Shown piece by piece: positions 61,131 to 64,000 of a stretch of DNA of 64,000 bases. The stretch covers positions 27,696,320-27,760,319 of the forward strand of contig CM055092.1 of assembly GCA_029204225.1 (NCBI GenBank). Direction: 5' to 3'. The stretch is from Diphasiastrum complanatum. Its lineage: Eukaryota; Streptophyta; Lycopodiopsida; Lycopodiales; Lycopodiaceae. The translations under genes and the position numbers were made by a program. Within the stretch, counting starts at the first letter, position 1. The number at the start of each line of letters is the position of its first letter. The notes under the pieces are model-generated. The model searched no databases, was not told where the DNA came from, and saw nothing but the letters and a program-made list of their open reading frames with translations.

Positions 61131-62240
61131 TGTTGGACTTATTCCTTCTATTCTTCTTAAATCCCATTTTATTTTTCCTCCATTCATGCTGCATATTTAC
61201 TAACGTTGTCGCGCAACCTACATTTTTACACGCAAATTCGCACAGACGAATAAAAGGTGAAAGAATCGCGACACTGTGTGTTTACACAAGTTATGGTGAC
61301 AGGCAAAAAAGGGACAATTCTACAGAATGCCGAAGGTGCTTTAAAAGCAAAGGCACCCTATAAGTCTAACCCTAAGGCTATTCATAAGAGTGACGCACTT
61401 TTCGCATCATCATCACCAACGGTCACCCCAGCACTGACTGACGTCGCACCCTTTTCACGCCTACCCCATGTGACTGTGCTAATAGATTGGACAACGACTG
61501 CAGCCACCCATGACCTCTTTCCACATCCACTATACTTTCCACGTCTGCACACCTGTAATATAATGTATATATAGTGGATACCATTTTTGTATTCAGTTTA
61601 ATGAGTGGATAAGTTGATGAGTGAAGAGATAGATACAAAAGGAGACAAAGTAGATGCCTTGAGCATTGATTCTTCATTCTTGTCAGAAGTAAGGTTTTAT
61701 CCCTTTTACAGATTGAAATAAGTTTTGTAGGGCATGCGCTTTTGTCCGATATTATCTTGTGCTCTACCGCATCATTGACATGTATACATGATATACTTAA
61801 TCTGATACAGTTCTTTGTTCTGCATTCAGATCCGTGTTAATATTGCTATGCTTATTCTTCATTCTGTCTGATCTTTCTAGTTGTTCTTTCTGGTAATAGA
61901 TGACTAACATTTAGTCTTGTCTTTCGCGAATCATTCGCAACTAATTATCATTCGAGCACAGTCTAGCTCTTCGTGAATCATTTGCGACATATAATTTGTC
62001 TTGCTATTCGCGACGAATTATTCTTCTGGTGCTTCATCTATTAATGCTTGGCTGCGTAATCTAAAATGACCATGATTTCTATCATTAAAGTTCTGTTCAT
62101 TCTGATAGGAGTAGTCATGCTTACGAAGAGAGTCGTATAATTCATTCCACTGTGCACAAACATTTTCTGTTCTCGTTCGTTTCTTGTTCGAGTTAGTGTC
62201 TCGTTCGTGTTCGTCATACATCTCCCTCCTCTCTCCAACA
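61131..62240 (+). mobile_element. 5' LTR of copia E
   Basis: Inverted termini TGTTGG...CCAACA, 1110 bp, directly followed by the primer site. A TATATATAG block lies at 61565. CGCGAATCATTCGCAAC and similar palindromes occur at 61925-62020. The 3' LTR would lie beyond the window. Confidence 0.85.
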
Positions 62241-62252
62241 TGGTATCAGAGC
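62241..62252 (+). other. Copia E primer-binding site
   Basis: TGGTATCAGAGC, exact tRNA-iMet complement, abutting the LTR. Confidence 0.92.
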
Positions 62253-62397
62253 TATTTTCATAGCTTGATAAACTTTCATAGTACAAGACTCTACTAGTCG
62301 ATAGAGTAATTGTTTTCTTGTTCTGTATTTTTCAGTATCAGATTTTCATACTTAAGTCACTGATAGTTTCTCCTATCACTTAGACTAACTCTTTCAC

Positions 62398-63190
62398 ATG
62401 GATTCCCAAGGGAAAGCCAGTCCTATTAGGACAAGCTTGATGGAGCCAATTACCATCTGTGAAAATTTAAGATGAAAACTGTGCTAATGGCAAAAAAATT
62501 GTACGATGTTGTTACAGGTGCAGAAGGGAAACCCGAAGCAGACGACGTGGCAATCGCCAGATGGAAGCTGAAGGATGGAAAAGCTTTTGCGCTGATCATC
62601 CTCAATGTCACAGATACCCAGATCGGCCATGTATCCGAGGCTCAGACATCAAAAGAAGTCTAGGACATCTTGAGCACACTATATGAAGTGCGAGATATAG
62701 CTTCCAAGCTGCATCTTAGGAAGAAATTCTATTCCCTCAAGATGATGAATGGTGATTCTCTGCATAATCACATTAATCAATTCAAGAACCTACTAAGACA
62801 TGGCCGCTATCAGATCTGTCATAGACGATCAAGACGCAGTGATGCAACTGCTTACAAGCTTGCCAAGTTCTTACGACAGTTGGGTGATGATCATCACGAC
62901 TCATCCAGAATTGACTCTTTCGAGAGTCATTACTATGTTGTTGCAGGAAGACACGCAAAGGAACGAAGCCTCGAGTTCCTCAGCTGATTCTCACGCCTTG
63001 TACACCAACAAGAGCATGACAAAGCAGAAGAAGAAAAAAGGCCTGAAGCAATCAAAGCCAGACCAGAAACCAGCTCAGCAGAAGGAACAGTCGAATTCGC
63101 AGACAAAGAATAAGCTATTCTGCAGATACTGCAAATGAAACAACCACGAAATACAAGACTGCCGCATATTTCAAGCGAAGAAAAACAACA
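62398..63190 (+). pseudogene. Copia E gag
   Basis: Starts ATGGATTCCCAAGG. Frames give MKTVLMAKKLYDVVTGAEGK, then VEAQTS-type and KLHLRKKFYSLKMMNGDSLHNHINQF, and after a shift near 62800 the 62800-63138 frame (LLTSLPSSYDSWVMIITTHP). The zinc knuckle CRYC....HEIQDC at 63121-63165 contains a TGA in the variable part. Breaks: stops at 62484 and 62661, a frameshift, and the knuckle stop. Confidence 0.85.
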
Positions 63191-63480
63191 AAGGGTAGTC
63201 GAATCAAGTGACGAATGCAGCGGCAGAAGCTTCACAGCCTATTCAAGAAGCGGATCACAATGCCTTCATGACCAACCATCAAGGAGCATCTTGCGACAGT
63301 TCTTGGTTTCTGGATTTTGGAGCCACTCAACACATGACTAGCTTCATCGGCTGTTTCGAGTCCTATACACCTTACAGTACTTAGAAATTCATTCACCTTG
63401 GCGACAATAGCACACAAGCTATTAAAGTTGAAGGCACTGTAAGATTATGCTTTGCAAATGATCAGTCTAAGCTACTCTCT
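63191..63480 (+). pseudogene. Copia E aspartic protease
   Basis: DSSWFLDFGATQHMTS, with Asp-Phe-Gly where Asp-Ser/Thr-Gly is usual, then HLGDNSTQAIKVEGTV. One TAG interrupts it near 63382. Confidence 0.82.
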
Positions 63481-64000
63481 AAAGTCCTGTATGTACCAAA
63501 GTTATTTACGAATATGCTCTCTGTAAGCAGAATCACAGATCTAGGACACAAAGTAGAATTTGAATGTGATCAGTGTAAAGTAGTTGATAGAACATGCAAG
63601 ATTCTAGCAATAAAAAAGAGGCATGGATACTTGTATAAATTGAGTCATTGCTTTTCTGCCACTAGTCAGGCTCTAAGTACTTCAATTCATTCAAATAAAG
63701 GTTTACTTTGGCATTATAGACTTGGTCATTTAAATCATGATGCTGTACAACGAATGTCTAGACAATCTATTGTTCTTGATCTCGACTATCCTCGCAAAAA
63801 GGTTGAGCTACTTGTCTGTCAAGACTGTCTAGTTGGTAAACAGACTAGGAAACCATTTAGGTCAAGCCATCAGCATGTTGCTAGAGGATTGCTAGATGTT
63901 GTACATTCAGATATTTGTGGCCCGATGAAAAATCCTTTGCTGAAGGATGCAAAGTATTTTATAACCTTTATTGATGAATTCTCCAGAAGGACTATGGTGT
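63481..64000 (+). pseudogene. Copia E integrase, 5' part, cut by the window end
   Basis: Open to the window end: KVLYVPKLFTNMLSV, LWHYRLGHLNHDAV, VCQDCLVGKQTRKPF (HHCC zinc region) and the core start DVVHSDICGPM, then FITFIDEFSRRTMV. The first catalytic Asp is present; the rest lies outside the window. No stop is visible from the protease end onward. Confidence 0.85.

Overview
This is a window of nuclear DNA from a land plant. The one convincing host gene is a plant-specific RopGEF (PRONE-domain) gene on the minus strand at 42.2-46.1 kb, with eight exons and seven short GT-AG introns. Almost everything else is degenerate Ty1/copia and Ty3/gypsy LTR retrotransposon, with one LINE relic, tRNA-derived SINE heads and long (CT)n/(GA)n and (AT)n arrays. 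I cannot fix the lineage from sequence alone; the repeat style would suit a fern, lycophyte or gymnosperm as well as an angiosperm. No bacterial or viral genes, CRISPR array, rRNA or free-standing tRNA gene was seen.

Layout. 0-5.3 kb: old repeats and a degraded coiled-coil coding relic (1.0-1.9 kb). 5.3-8.6 kb: a SINE head, one arm of a long-range inverted repeat, and a minus-strand gypsy gag with an acidic Asp/Tyr-rich N terminus. 8.6-11.4 kb: plus-strand copia A (LTR end, primer-binding site, integrase). 11.6-15.2 kb: minus-strand copia B (RNase H, RT, integrase, protease, PBS, LTR) that lacks gag. 15.3-19 kb: a small ORF, microsatellites and unassigned DNA. 19.0-23.8 kb: minus-strand copia C remnants interrupted by a plus-strand coding relic of unknown family (20.8-23.1 kb) with its own TATA box. 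24.4-36.1 kb: plus-strand copia H, which contains a gypsy gag fragment and is split inside RT by a nearly full-length minus-strand copia N (28923-34761) with matching 5-bp target-site duplications. 36.1-39.1 kb: an inverted copia gag/LTR piece, an unusually long open integrase-derived ORF and another LTR. 39.2-40.5 kb: LINE relic. 41.5-46.1 kb: RopGEF. 46.7-53.7 kb: microsatellites, SINE tandem, a copia-type LTR. 53.7-60.2 kb: gypsy remnants with tRNA-Asp-type primer sites and pol. 60.2-61.1 kb: an unrecognised coding-like segment broken by a 13-bp tandem duplication. 61.1-64.0 kb: 5' LTR, gag, protease and integrase of a plus-strand copia running off the window end.

The TE reading frames no longer work together as a functional set. 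Their premature stops fall mostly where a C-to-T change in a Gln or Arg codon would create them, as expected for long-methylated, silenced repeats. The leads most worth following are the unknown protein relic at 20.8-23.1 kb and its twin in style at 1.0-1.9 kb, the uninterrupted 273-codon ORF at 37.5-38.3 kb, the open frame inside RopGEF intron 2, the segment at 60.2-61.1 kb, and recurrent GAA/TTC palindromes in several LTR-like promoters.
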